Below are positions 45,449 to 57,860 of a stretch of DNA of 64,000 bases, in pieces (the first letter of the stretch is position 1; every line of letters begins with the position of its first letter). Location: NCBI GenBank assembly GCA_017311315.1, contig CM029640.1, positions 28,945,917 through 29,009,916 of the forward strand. The letters run 5' to 3'. The position numbers and the translations under genes were made by a program. The notes under the pieces were generated by a model. The model did not search any database. It worked only from the letters and a program-made list of their open reading frames with translations, and was not told the DNA's origin. This DNA is from Dendrocalamus latiflorus. Lineage: Eukaryota; Streptophyta; Magnoliopsida; Poales; Poaceae.

Positions 45449-46307
45449 TAGGGGTGAAAACGGATCAGATAGTTTCCGACCGATCCGGATGAAAACAGAT
45501 ACGGATTGTGTCGGATCGGATTTTCTTCGGATAATTCTCGGATCGGATACGAATACGGATTTTTTTGGTTGGATACGGATACGAATACAGTAGGCCTGAC
45601 ATCCGATGAATACGGATACAAATACAGATTATCCGGATAATACGAAAACGGATATCTGGGATTTCAACCCAACATCGCCCAGCCCAAGTCAGCCTCTCTC
45701 ATCTCCCCTGCCACCAGCCCACTAGCCCAACCAAGCCATAAGCCTCCATTACCATTAGGCATTAGGTTCCTTAGTCATATTAAATTACAAACACCATTGG
45801 TAAATATTTATGTTTATTAAAAAATAAATTTAATATTGTCAGTGGATTAAAATTTGTACCGATTAAATTGATGTACTCCCGTTTAAATCATTTTGATGCA
45901 AATTTAAATACTTAATTAATTTATTAGTCACATGTAAATGGTAGAAATCCATTAATAATTTTTTAGGACTTTAGAAAAATTAACTGCCACTTGAAGATTT
46001 AAAATCTGTACAACAGTATGACTATTGTGGATAAAAATACTTATACTTATTTAGATTTCATGAATGTTTTGACAAGATAAACTATTTACATGTTTTCATT
46101 GATTTTGGATGTATAGTTTAAGGGGGTTTTCATGTTCCGATAAAATATTCGTGACCGTATTCGTTTCGAATCGTATTTGCTCTGTATCTGTATTCGATAT
46201 TATTCATATTTCTATTCATATCCGAGGTATCCATATTCGTATCCGTATCCGAGAAAAAAATATGGTAGAGACATTATCCGTCCGTATTCGATCCGTTTGC
46301 ATCCCTA
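45449..46307. mobile_element. hAT-type element, non-autonomous
   Basis: The ends TAGGGGTGAAAACGGATC and, inverted, TAGGGATGCAAACGGATC pair well. Flanks GTCGAGGC and CTCAAGGC agree in 6 of 8 bases. Many copies of CGGATACG/CGTATCCG occur near both ends, the subterminal repeats typical of hAT elements. The interior is AT-rich with no gene. Confidence 0.75.
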
Positions 46308-46315
46308 CTCAAGGC

Positions 46316-48879
46316 TAATGATCCGACGTGCAGGTACGACAAACCCCCATTTCTTTTTCTCCTCTTTTAATTTCTCTCTTTTTTTTCCTTTTTCCCTTTA
46401 TTTTCTTACCCGGCTGAACACTCTCTTTTTCTCTCTTTTTTTATTCGACTGAAATGCCTTATTCCATTCCTCTCCTTTCTCTATCACATGCACACTCTCT
46501 CTCCTTCTTCTTCACCCGACCTCTCCCTTTCCATTCTCAGGTCTGGCGTCAACCTCCTCAAATTTGGCTGGCCAGGGCCACATATGGTTGCTCCCTGGCC
46601 ATCGGCTACCTCCCCTGCGCTACTCTTGTACCCCTCCCCTTCGGGCTCGTCGGCCGCAACTCATAGCCGGCTGGGAGGCCAACGCCATGCCTTCCCTCTG
46701 GTTCGGCGACCGTAGCACCAGCGTGACCTCCCACGCAAGCCCCTGGCTCCAGTTAGGATCCCCGGAGTGGTGCATCGGTGGCCCATCTACCGCTGGCCCT
46801 CACCTCGTCCTGGTGCTCCCTCTCTCTATCCCCAACACAACGCCGTTGCCTCGAGCTCAGGCCCCACCCATGCGCCTTCAGCTGGCCCCGTCCCTTGATC
46901 GGCCGACTACTCTACTACCAGGGCGGTCCTCTCTTCTTCCCTGCTTACTACTTGCATTCATCTTTATTTTAGCCTCTACTTTTACCTTGCTCTCTGTGTG
47001 TGCGCACTTGGTCTTGGGAACGCCTACGGGGGTCACCGTGATGGGACTGGGTAGGGAGACATATGTTAGGGAGCATGCTCTCCCTCCCAAGGGTGCACGG
47101 TGACTCCTACGGGCTCGCCGCTGCTAGTGCACTACAATGGTGCTTTTGTGGGGGTTGTGCTAAGTCGTGACATGGGTGAGCTTGAAAGGGAGGTGGGGGA
47201 AAGACCTGCTCGCTTGCTGGCTATCGTCGGCTTGTTGTCACGTTGAGAAAGGCAAGGTTCATGGATGACGACGAGGATGGCCGCGTTGCGGTTTGGTTGG
47301 GCCTCCTCTGTTGCCGTCATGGTCGTCTTGGTGTGGACTCGTGGCCGTTGACGTCCCTGTTGCCGTTGGCGCCGTCCGCACACCTCGGCCTTCCGAGCTC
47401 CTTGGGGCCTCCTCTTCTCATTGTTCCCTCTTCCTCTGCTCTTCCTCTCGGCTGGCTTGCTCTCGATTGAGGGAGGAAAAGTGAAATGGTGCTTGGCTTG
47501 GTTCTGTTGGTGGCCGAGCAAGGCTCTAGTTTTGCTTTTAGGATGCTCTCGATTTTGGGTTGAGAGAAAATGGGTGCTTTGGTTATGTGTAGCTTGCTTT
47601 GCCTTCTCTGGCTTGGCTTTCAGCTGGGGAAGAAATGAGTACGGGAGGAGGAGCTTGTGCAGGGCCTGCTTGTACTGTGCTTCTTATACTCTCTCTTAGG
47701 TTTGCGCAATGACATGCTGCCCCTCCCTTATCCCTAACTCCTATTCAGGTCTCTGTGGGCTTTATGGACTTTTGGTCCAACAGGTGGGCTCTGCTCTCTT
47801 TGATGGCTTTTCTACCACGGGAGGTAAGTCAGAAAAATATGGGCGTTGGATTTCTCTACTGCTGTATAACGATGCCCATATAAGCGAGAGGCGCTAATCG
47901 GCCCTGAACGATCTGGGAATCTCTGTGAGCGCTATTGCTTTGGCATTTCTAAAGCCGATGGATCTGACGGCAAAACTGTTCTTTATTTTTTTATTCTCTC
48001 TTGGATTATTTCATTTCTCGGTTTTTTGTACTACTTGTATTACAAACTGCTCAGTTCCTTCAAAGCTGTTTGGTTCCATGATTTTGTTAAGAACCGCCAG
48101 GTTCATCTGGTTTTTTCGAGTCTAATTGTATAGACGGTCTTTCAAGTGAACCGAACTGTCAAGGTTGCCGGTTCCAGTTCAACTACTGGTCTGATCTAGT
48201 TTTAATAACTATGACCCATTCCAGATCCGACGGGGCCATATATTTGGCCAATCATGTAGAATGTCTAGTATCTCTTAGCACAAATATCCTTTGACCTTGT
48301 TTTTTCTTATAAATATGTTAAGAGACAATACGCATTATAAATTTAGATAAAAAGGCACTAGGGTATACTAACGATCGACCTGACAGGCATGCAAGCCTCT
48401 CGGACTTGATTAGGTGACTCAAAAACACTGCACCAAGAATTAAACAATAATAGCTCCATGCAGCGCAATAATTAATTTAAGATAATTAACCTAGAGCTAG
48501 CTAGCGTTCAGATGTGCAAATTAAAGCATGTCGAAGTTGATAAGCATTCCCGAGATGGGATCAGGAGTAGGATTATTAATTAAGACCGACCGATGTCGGC
48601 CGGGTGATCGTTAGCTAGCTAGCTAGCTAGGCAGGACGCAAGCGCGCGTGCGTGCAGGTGTAGATTTCAAGACGAGGGAAAAGGATACGTATGTACGGCC
48701 GCGGAAGCTAGCTAGCTGGCATAAACCACTAGCTATATGGCGTTGGCACGTGCAGATATACAATTAAGCACGTGAGAAGAGTGCGGATGTATTACAAATG
48801 GATGACGACGTACGATATGCGCGCGGCCGCCTTTTGTTCTATTGTCTGACGCCTTGTCGGCCCAGTCGCAATATTGCGA
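46316..48879. other. Unassigned sequence, possibly LTR-derived
   Basis: A pyrimidine-rich stretch (46,345-46,520) leads into a moderately GC-rich part with several open frames (for example 46564-47103) in which I recognise no domain. The look (CT-rich leader, then GC-rich block) resembles the leader zone of the solo LTR at 17.3-17.7 kb. From 48,240 to 48,860 it is ordinary intergenic DNA with GCTAGCTAGC runs. Confidence 0.3.
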
Positions 48880-49140
48880 GGTAAGCGGGATATTATTTTT
48901 TAACGTCCTGTATTTTGACTTCAGTTTTAGATTGTAGTTTATTTTTTATTATTTTAAAATTTTATCTTTTTTGTTGATTCTTTTTTCCTCGTGTTCGTTT
49001 ATATTGCTTATGATGGGCTAATCTGTTTTTTTATTTTAATTTTTTTTAAATTTAAATACGCCAAATAAATCACCATCAATTACAATATAATTTCAGTCAG
49101 TTACAGTAAAATTTTAGTTATAAACCATTTTTTAGTTTAA
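48880..49140. repeat. AT-rich MITE-like repeat
   Basis: It shares order and wording with 23,560-23,780 (CGTGTTCGTTTATATTGCTT / CATCAATTACAATATAATTT against GTTTGCATTGTCCGTGATAG / CATCAACAGTTACAATATAA). The ends are unclear. Confidence 0.5.
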
Positions 49141-50369
49141 ATGAGCGGTACCTAAATGTTATTTTTGTTTTTAGCTTTTTGAATTAATAAAGTGAGAGGT
49201 TGTTTTGCACGAAGTGACGTCTTAACTAAAAGATATTAACTACGATTAAAAGCTGAAAACCGTAGCTAAAAATAATCAAAAAAGACCGATTTGAAAATCT
49301 GCGAAAGACGAACCAAGCACGGCTGGGATGGAATTCGTCGAGGGGCCTCGGTTTTCTCACGCAGACGGGGCCGTACCATGCATGCGGTCAAACGTCGGCG
49401 CGAGTCAGCAACAACGGGCGGCCGGCCATGCATGCGTTCGTGCGATATATGGACGTCGACATGTCTGAATACGTAGCAACCTACCCCGTTCGCCTCCTTT
49501 CCTTTCCTCCTTGTCTTTTCTCTCTGTCTCGTGCATGCATGCATGCCAACACAACTGGCCTAACGTAGGTGAAGGCTCACCAGGAATGGATCGAGCTTGA
49601 CGAATGAGCTTGGGGCCGAGTAGTAGGCGAACAAACCTGTTCATTCTCGGGCTTCAACTCGACAGTATGGGTCCTGCCATAGTTAAAGTTGTTGGAGCTA
49701 GTGGAGAATAGATAGAAAGGAGTACAACTTAATTTCAACCACTATTTAGTTAAAGGTCAGTTCTCTGTTTTCTTTCTTTTTCTTATTAAAGACCAGCTCT
49801 TATCACAAGCTGAAACGCAGTTCATGATGAGAAGAGTCTATTTCCTGTGTAGGAAAATTGTAACGGCAATTATTGTTTTCTTTTTTTCTAGGGATGACCG
49901 TAACATTAATTTTTTCCCCCTTCGGGGAGAGAAGAAGAAAGAAATTAAAAAGGAAGAAACTAGCATCCCATGCGCGGGCCTTACGCACAGTGTGAGATTC
50001 ACCGGGTGGAGCAGCCCATAACGATGTCGGTTGGGTTGGGAGCCGGAGAATCGAGGAAACGCGCGGCCCAGATGGTGGGATTAATTGATTCGGGGTGGGG
50101 TTAGCCGGCGTTCGGCGCGGCGCGGGCCGCATGTATGCGCATGCAATTAACGCGCACCGTTGCTTCGCAAATTGACGACACGACTGACAGGTCCCCTCGA
50201 ACGCACACACTAACATTACTGGTTGATTACAGCACTACGTTTTCAATCTGAAGGACTAGGTAAGATCTTCAACATAACATAATGTTACAATGAATCATTG
50301 CAAGTTTTCTAAGGTGGATATTTGATTTTATAAAGATTGTGTTTTATTTGGATCGGTTTCAGAATTTTT
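49141..50369. other. Intergenic sequence
   Basis: No gene is recognised. The several short open frames on both strands have no domain that I know. GCATGCATGC runs occur near 49,540. Confidence 0.4.
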
Positions 50370-50943
50370 CAGGTAGGATAGCCGACTAGAAGGGGTGAAT
50401 AGGAGGTTTTAAAAATCCTTGCTTTCTAAAAACTAATTTCTAAAAATTACGAACAAAGTAAGATTTCTATCACAAATCAAGACTTACACAGTTCTAATAA
50501 TAATAACGCATTACAATTCTAAGTCTCTACAAAAATGTTTCAAACTCAATAAGATGTCACAAACTCAATTGCTAGAAATATAAATGCGGAATGGTAGAGA
50601 TAAAGAAATAACCGAAATAGAGACACATAATGTTTTTGACGTGGTATCGAAGATTTACCGATCCTCACTAATCCATATTGAGAAAAGCCCAACGAATTAG
50701 ATTGACTTCACGAATTGAGCCTCACTCATCAAATCCACTAGTGGTTGTTCTTCATCCACTTCGGAGATAGTGAACACCGAGCCACTTACAATTGGCGTTA
50801 GGCCTCTTCACACCTTCTTGAAGTGATTACCGTGAAAGCCTCATCCAATCCATCTAGGTGCCGGTAAACACCAAGAGTAATAAATCACGGCCTTCGCTTG
50901 AAGAAAATCAAGTGCCAAGGATCGACTAATGAAATGTATGCAC

Positions 50944-52036
50944 TAGGGGTGGGCACTTTTTTTTACCGAAATCAAAAAATTGAACTGAACCGAATAAACC
51001 GAATATTTTGGTCTATTCAGTTTTCAGTATTCAGTTTGGTTTTTATTTTGTAGCAATTCGGTTTTTAGTATACGATACAGTTTTTGACTTTAGAAAACCA
51101 AACTAACTGCATATCACTCCTCCAAAGACCACTGCGCTGCTACCATCCACTCATCTCCACATTTTCCCCTCTCTCCCACTCTTCCTCCCGCTGTTTCCTC
51201 CTACTCTTCCTTCGCTGCGGCGATAGCCGCCTCCCCGTCTCTCCCTTCCTCCTGTCGTCTCCTCTTCCTCCGCCGCGGCGGCAGTTGCCTCCCCCTTCTT
51301 CTCGTTACCTCCTCCCCCTCTTCCTTCGTCGCGGCGGCAGCTGCCTCCCCCTTTTCCTCCTGTCGCCTCGTCCCCCTCTTCCTCCACCACAGCGGCAACC
51401 ACCTCCCTGCCCCCCTTTTCCCCTCTCGTACCCTCTCCACTTCTACTGCTGGGAGTTCGACGCCACTATCGAGGAGGCCCACACGTGCATGGCAACGCTC
51501 GTGGACGCGAATCTGCACGAGATCTTCTTCACCTCAGTGCCACCGAGTGCAACAACATCGCTGTTGACTAGTGCAGGTACCTCTAGCAAGAGGGGTTCGA
51601 CGTCACCTACCTCCCTGTCTGCCCTGACTGGCAATGGCCTTGTCGATGTCACGCAGCTCGCTGATGCCATTCGGCCCACCACGGTGACATCGGGCTCGTC
51701 TCTGTCATGGCCGACAACAACGAGATTGGTGTTGTCCAGCCGCTCAAGGAGATTGGCTGCATCTACCGCGAGAAGGGCGTGCCCTTCCACATCGACGCTG
51801 CTCAGGCACTCAAGATGGGGATTGGGATGTCAATGGATGGGGATTGGGCATTTAGGCTCACACTGTCTGATGGCAGTTTCTCCGAATACTGAATTAACCG
51901 AACTGAATTAGTTTGGTTAATTCATTGTGATTTTATTTTCTTACCAGTCATTTTAGTCTCTTGTTTATAAAAATAAAAATTTTTATACCGAATAAACCGC
52001 ACCAATATAGTTGAATAAACCGAACACCTACCCCTA
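50944..52036 (+). mobile_element. hAT-type element carrying a cysteine desulfurase fragment
   Basis: This 1,093 bp element has inverted ends TAGGGGTGGGCA and, read inverted, TAGGGGTAGGTGTTCGG. It is flanked by a perfect 8 bp duplication GTATGCAC (50936-50943 and 52037-52044). Subterminal copies of CCGAATAAACCGAA and TTCGGTT are plentiful at both ends. The centre contains a CCTCC/CCGCGGCGG-rich stretch (51,120-51,430) and then a piece of an NFS1-type gene. No transposase is present. Confidence 0.9.
51440..51850 (+). pseudogene. NFS1: Captured fragment of mitochondrial-type cysteine desulfurase
   Basis: The parent enzyme is a PLP protein that takes sulfur from cysteine for Fe-S cluster assembly. 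Collinear blocks are readable with frame changes: WEFDATIEEAH, EIFFTS followed by a shifted ATECNNIAV-like part, EGFDVTYLPV, GLVDVTQLADAIRP, DNNEIGVVQPLKEIG and GVPFHIDAAQAL (the family has HTDAAQA; the aspartate is PLP-associated). The section between CNNIAV and the CRYL/EGFD block is missing, and the PLP lysine and the catalytic cysteine loop are not present. The fragment starts and ends inside the hAT element, so it is cargo. It cannot be a working enzyme. Confidence 0.85.
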
Positions 52037-53400
52037 GTATGCACTTGAATGTCCCAACCACCTCAAAGGATGCAAAATGGAGTAAATGAGGTGTTGGAAG
52101 TGTACTCTTAGCTCAAGGATATTCAATGAAGTAATTTCTTACTATCTTTGTGCTGGTGGAGGGGTATTTATCTTCAAGTTGTCACATGCTTCTCCGAAAC
52201 TAAACCTTTCAAATACTTGATAAACATGTTAGTCCCATATGCATTATTGTCATTAATTACCAAAATAATTTTTAGGCACCTAGATTCTTTCAGACGGTAA
52301 GACCGTAGAGTGGTAGTATCACTGTTTGTTTATCGGTAGCTTATTTCTAGTCAGGTCCAGTTGCGAGGTTCGGTAGTACCGGCCAGTGGTAGACGGTAGA
52401 CTGGTCTAGATGAAAATTCATGGAATTTGAGAAATTAAGTTAGGGTTGATTTGGGTTGACCTAGTTAGGTACATTAATGTTGAATGAAGTATGTTTTGAT
52501 TAATGTGGATCAAGTTGTGAAGAATTTATATCCAAAAATGATTTCTTTGTCTTTGGATGTGCAGGCACGCTTGGAGTCAATCATGGTTAACGGCGAGGAA
52601 CAAGGATATGCTCATAGAGAAGCTGAGGTCTAAAACAATCAAGGATGCCGGGTAAGATGGTTGAACTCAAGCATGGTGCGAGAAAGATTCAAAATGTTGA
52701 AGCAAAGTTCAAGTGGCGAGTTGCACCACGTGGCTTGGTCGGTCCAAGTGAGTTATGCTCCACTGGAACCAGAATGAGCCGATGCATGGCAAGTTAGTGA
52801 TGCACCTACACATGCCAAACATGAAGACCGGGTCATGAAAAGGTATTTTGGTAAGTTGATCAAAATACCAGAAACTATCTTAGATCAAAACCGCGATGCT
52901 TGGAAATGTGGTTTAGGTTAAAGAGAAGCTGGGAAGACCAAGTTAGATCAAAAGCTAAAGGCTTAGCGGATTCGGACTTAATATGCTTTGAAAAGCGTGC
53001 ACAAATGTAGTGTGTGAGTAAAACCCATGTTAGGCAGGGTTAACGATTTCTCCTATTTGTGCTAAATAGATAGTATATATTAGAGTTAGATAGGGCTGGT
53101 TGCCTTGTGTATTTAATGGGTTGAGATGAAGACTTGCTAGTTAATAATCTAACCATTCGAGCCTTACTCATTAAAGCCAAGTGTTCTAGGGTTAGGGTTT
53201 GAGAAGTATGAATGCTATGGTGTGCTCTCTTATCCTCTAGGTCGAGTTGCTATAAAACGTTCATTTTCAAGTAGTAATATATCAATTTTGTTCATCTCTC
53301 GTGGATCGTTGAGTTTGGTTTTAATCTTCTGTCTCCTCTTCTTAATCTTGCTGGATGGTAAAGATGTATAAGTAATGGAGATGTCCTATGGAAAATAATC

Positions 53401-54189
53401 CTCACCATCTAGGCATCAGGTTTGGCAAGTTCTTGAAGTTGCCCGGTTTTTGCTTTATTTGGCCTCTCCGGGTGATTTCTTGTTCTAGCTAACTTGGTTC
53501 AATTTATTAGGTGTTCTAATTTGTTGTGACATGTATAAATATATTTAGAGCCATCTTGGCCACCATTCACTCATGAACAAGTTGTATTCACCGTTTTTTG
53601 TTTTCCCCAGTTTTGATGCACCATTCCTTCAAACATAAAAATGTCAGAATTTTGACAACGATTCTCTTGATCATTGATTGGAATAATTTTCTGACATTCT
53701 AGAGTAGGTGTATGCTAAGTTTTTTTAAGTTATTTGGATTTATAGATAAAAAGGTATATGAATTCTTAGTTTTAAAATAGTATTGATTTTACTGTTCGTC
53801 GGATGAATTCACTGGTTACTATTCATTCCTAGGATTTTTAGCTCTCTGTGTTTGTTGACTTTTGTGTTGGCTTTTTAATCCAAATTTTTATAATTTTATA
53901 ACTATTAAAATAAGAGATTAATGAATACTTAGAGAAAAAAAAGTTGAAGTCCTAATTTGCCTCTCTATTACCATACAGGTTCTGTACAATCATAAGTGCT
54001 TATTAGTTCCAAAAAATCATAAATGTTTGTCAGAACAAAAATCATAAAGCGCCGGAAAGTAAGGGCAGATAGGAGTGGTAACTTGTGGTGCAGCAAGTCA
54101 CAGTCTCCAGTTAATGCTTTGTCGACCAAAGCCGTGGGCAGATTTGGTTGACGACATCATCGCACGAACTGAACGTCGTCACGGGGAGG
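53401..54189. other. Intergenic sequence
   Basis: No gene, paired repeat or signal is recognised in this AT-rich stretch. Confidence 0.4.
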
Positions 54190-54405
54190 GGCGGACGTTG
54201 TGGAATGGACTAGGGGCGTTAATATTGGATTTTATTTATAGCTTTTGATTTTAATTTATAAATAACAATAATTTATAAAAAAAATTATATGTGATTTTAG
54301 TCGGTATAAATAAAATTACTATAATGTATCCTATAATTAATTAATAGTTTCTATACTAAAAATACTTTATTTAAAAATTAAATATTATAGAAAACTATTT
54401 ACCCT
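54190..54405. repeat. MITE-like element related to 39,020-39,250
   Basis: It shares the AT-rich core (TTTATAAATAACAATAATTTA, GTATAAATAAAATTACTATA, TAATTAATAG, ACTAAAAATAC) with the block upstream of the U-box gene, at lower similarity. The ends are not clear. Confidence 0.45.
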
Positions 54406-57400
54406 GGGACCAGTGGAGCTTAATGAATACCCTGAAAGCGCTTGTGATCGTTTTGTGTGGGTGGGTTCACGGTGCACGTGGTGCTTGGAAAGATCTTTTT
54501 CTGAGCATAGTTATCCGTCGAGACTCGAGATGTGTATTCTCACGGCTCATGCGGTTCTAATACCGATTTGTGACACTAATTTTATCCGATTCTTGACAAG
54601 TTTTGACCAATTTTCACCGACTCTAGCTACTGTAGCCAATATCCGGTTTCCTGCTTAGGAGCCATTCGGGTTTTGTGCAATTCGATGGTTAAGCTATTAC
54701 GAACATCCTAACTTCTATAAACCATTTCTATCGATCATTATTTTTTTACTTTCATATGTTATAACATACTTTATATTTCATTATATCATAATTTTATAAG
54801 TCGTATGACGATCTAAATATTATAGTGTTTTTCGGTACACATTCTTACATAACTAACATAGTAGCCCGCGCGCCTGTGCGGGCATTATTTTTAAAGCATA
54901 TATAATTGGTTTAGCGGTATACATGTGATGATAATAAAAAACCATATATAAAAAATAAAGGGTTGAAAATCACATGAAAGAATTAAAAATTTAGAATTTT
55001 AGAGCGTTATCAATTCGATTTCATTTTCATATTTGTAGAACTGGTTTCATTTGTAATATTAATCATATGTTAAAACAAAGACGGCACCATCGCAGATTGT
55101 GAGGAACTCGGCCTCACGCAACAACTCATCATCGTCGACAGCGTAGGAGCAGGACCTCATCTTGGAGCCAACGGCACGCGGCGGTGGGACTTGACGACGA
55201 CGGCCTGGCTGGAGTGGCAGTGGCGCGCCTCAACGTCGACGTCGAAACCGTCCCCACTGAGCTCGCGTGTCACTGGTGCTCCACATACTCCTCTTGCGGG
55301 TAGTCGCTCCTGCGGTGGTGGCAGTTGTTAGAGAATTTAATATATTTTATTGAGAGCTCTTAGTTTGGATTGTATTTGACATAAACTTTTTTATTTTGAG
55401 CCGTTATAAGTTGGGTCCATCAAATTAAGGGCTAGTTGTTTTGCTTTTTTTGTGAGAATTTCTAGCATATTTCTTTTTTTAGCAACTCTAAAAGACATAT
55501 CATTGACTTTTAGTAATAAATAGATAGATATACTACTATTTATTAGCCACAACCAAAAGCCATCATCAGCAAAATCCTATATGAACAGGCGAGTCCTATC
55601 TCTAAAATATGGTTTTTGTCATGGGTTTTGTGCTAATCACCCTTCTTCCTCCCTCAGCAGTCTGCATCCCATGAATCCCCTGAAATCAAGCTTCGTAAGT
55701 ACAAAGCCCCACGTTCTCAGACAACAATCCCACAAACATGGGCGGAACCAAGTCAGGGGGCCCGATGTCACAAGACACTGGGTCCGAAAATATTTTTAGC
55801 AGGTATCATCATCTCTAGCCTATGTGTGAATCCCCCTAGTCCAAACTCGGTGCACCTAGTTTCTTCTTTGAAGCCCAACGAATGGAGCACTAGTAACCCA
55901 TATTCACAGTAGCTAGCAGCAATCCGCGAGGAGCCTTCACTTCCCTTAGCCTATGAGGTAACTACAGCAGGCTGAGCCAACCCAAGAGAGATGATTGCAA
56001 CAGTCCACGTCATCCATTTAATTGATCTCAAATAATGTCACCTCGCAGCAGGCCTCGACACTTATTTGTCTCATATGGTCGGACAGGAGATGTGCACCAC
56101 GTCTGCCACACAACCACACCCAACCAGGCAGCGACCAGTCGCTAAATAAAGGGAGAAATTTACACCACCGGTCACCTTCGTCTACCATGTCGCTGAGGCG
56201 CCACCTGGTCCCTGTTGCCTCGCGCCCTCACTGGTCAAAGGAAGATTAGGTCCATCTGATCAGTATGTACTCTACTCTAAATTTCTCTAAAGTTTTTCAA
56301 TTTGTTTCAAGAATAGATGCTAAATTTAGGAGTTAAGGTTTCATTGTGATGATTGTTGATTGTTTTTATCGAATTGTGGAGTTAAGACTTATGCTTTCAA
56401 TTTGAATTTTTGGAATATCGGCCTAGCTCGTTGCAAATCAGAGGTAAAAATATACTATTTCACCATAATGTTAAGTAAGCCACTGTATGTATTTTTCTAT
56501 TATATTGTTTTTGAATTGTTGAATATACAAATGTCTAATTGATATATTCAATTAATTGATGATAACTTTATGAATGATATACTTATTTGCTATATGGAGA
56601 AAAATAATTGACAAAAATTATCAATAATGTTATGGTTCATCACTTTATAAACTTGAAAGAACGTAAATACTAAAAGGTATTACATTAACTTACACTTGAT
56701 CATTCTACTAATTTTTACTTAAAAACTTTGAGTAATTTTATTCTATTTTAATAGACCATTGAGGTCGGATGATCTATTTTACTAATGTCGATCAACTTTT
56801 GTCTGTGATTTTGTCCCCAGTTCCTTGAGTTTGTTGCAACTAACTAATATTATTATCATACTTCTTTATATTGGTAAGCATTTTGATCACTACTGTTTAA
56901 TATCATACACTGTCATCGGTTATATTGAAGTATCGATGTTAAAAATTATCAGACATACTACTATTTAGCATAATATTGCTTAAAAAATTATATATATATA
57001 TATATATTATATATGTATAGGGAAATGATAAATTCTTATCATTTTCATTCTAGTTTTATCCTTACCCACAAACTCGCCGCTAAAGCGAAAGGGTTTCGAC
57101 ACCGTCAACCTCTCCAACTCCGGCCAATCCAGGAGCAAAGGAGGCCCATGGCCGGCAAGGGTGGTTTTCGACGAGCTATGCCTCCCTCCATCCGTCAACG
57201 ACAACAGCTTGCCTCATCCTTTTGGTGGGCAACACCGCTCTTCGGCTAATGGTGGTTGCCCGACGGCTCGACGGTTGAGCAATGGCACCCACTGCTGCCA
57301 CCCACGCGGTGCCTCCCACCGTGATTTCAATCAGCACCGGCGGTCAACAACCTGCGCCCTCAGCGCTGGCGGCGACCTTCCTGGCGATTTCACACCCGAG

Positions 57401-57475
57401 CCTTCGGAATAGACATCCAGGGGAGCACGTGGCACCATCGCAACTACACATCTCATCATGTGTGCCCAGTGGTAA
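54406..57475. other. Intergenic sequence with one coding-like fragment
   Basis: No complete gene is recognised. A GC hairpin (GCCCGCGCGCCTGTGCGGGC) lies at 54,864-54,883 in otherwise AT-rich DNA. A coding-like stretch on the minus strand lies at 55,085-55,325. A (TA)n run of about 18 bp lies near 56,990-57,007. The 57,050-57,470 part is GC-richer with short frames that I cannot name. Confidence 0.4.
55085..55325 (-). pseudogene. Coding-like fragment of unknown origin
   Basis: On the minus strand one frame reads GDGFDVDVEARHCHSSQAVV and VKSHRRVPLAP, and the next frame reads SCSYAVDDDELLREAEFLTI. Together they look like a single protein piece with one frameshift. The GC-rich composition contrasts with AT-rich flanks. 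I recognise no family and found no transposon ends around it. Confidence 0.3.
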
Positions 57476-57857
57476 GGGCAGTCCCAGTGCAGAAACCACT
57501 TAAGTAGTTTCTATCTATACCATGTCATATAGACACTACTTTAGACAATATTGTCTCCAATGCACCATGTCTATTTATAACCCAAACAATTAATTAAGCA
57601 TCAAAATCTCTCTCTCCTCTCCGCCAATCATAATTTTTCTCCATCTATCATGAAGATACCACCATCTCTCTAATGCAAAATTTAGTAGTGTCTATTGCAT
57701 TGGTTTTCTCATAGAAACTAGGTCTTGCATGAGACCCAGTTTCTTCCTCTTTTTCTTCTCTCTCTTATTTAATATAGCGTCACATCATCTAAAACTCCTA
57801 CATGGCAATCTAATTAATACCATAGACACTATTCTACATGGAGCACTGGGACTGCCT
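57476..57857. mobile_element. Tourist-like MITE (382 bp)
   Basis: The inverted ends GGGCAGTCCCAGTG and CACTGGGACTGCCT pair over 13 bases. TAA flanks both sides (57473-57475 and 57858-57860), the PIF/Harbinger target. The interior is non-coding. Confidence 0.88.
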
Positions 57858-57860
57858 TAA

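Larger units (their letters stand above)
50370..53400. repeat. Old LTR-retrotransposon-derived sequence, split by an hAT element
   Basis: The stretch beginning near 50,380 (GCCGACTAGAAGGGGTGAATAGG) is a wording common at one end of large copia-type LTRs in grasses. It continues to 50,943 and resumes at 52,045 after the hAT insertion. I see no coding sequence, second LTR or target duplication, so extent and class are tentative. Confidence 0.35.

Noticed and set aside
46564..47103. 179-codon plus-strand frame
   Set aside because: No recognisable domain, no conserved start context, low-complexity Pro/Leu/Ser content following a pyrimidine tract; kept only as unassigned sequence.
49803..50216. 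137-codon minus-strand frame
   Set aside because: No domain that I recognise, mixed composition, no support from neighbours; probably chance.
54864..54883. GC hairpin as a possible Helitron 3' end
   Set aside because: No CTRR terminus lies 8-12 bases after the hairpin and no Helitron start was found; the hairpin alone is not enough.
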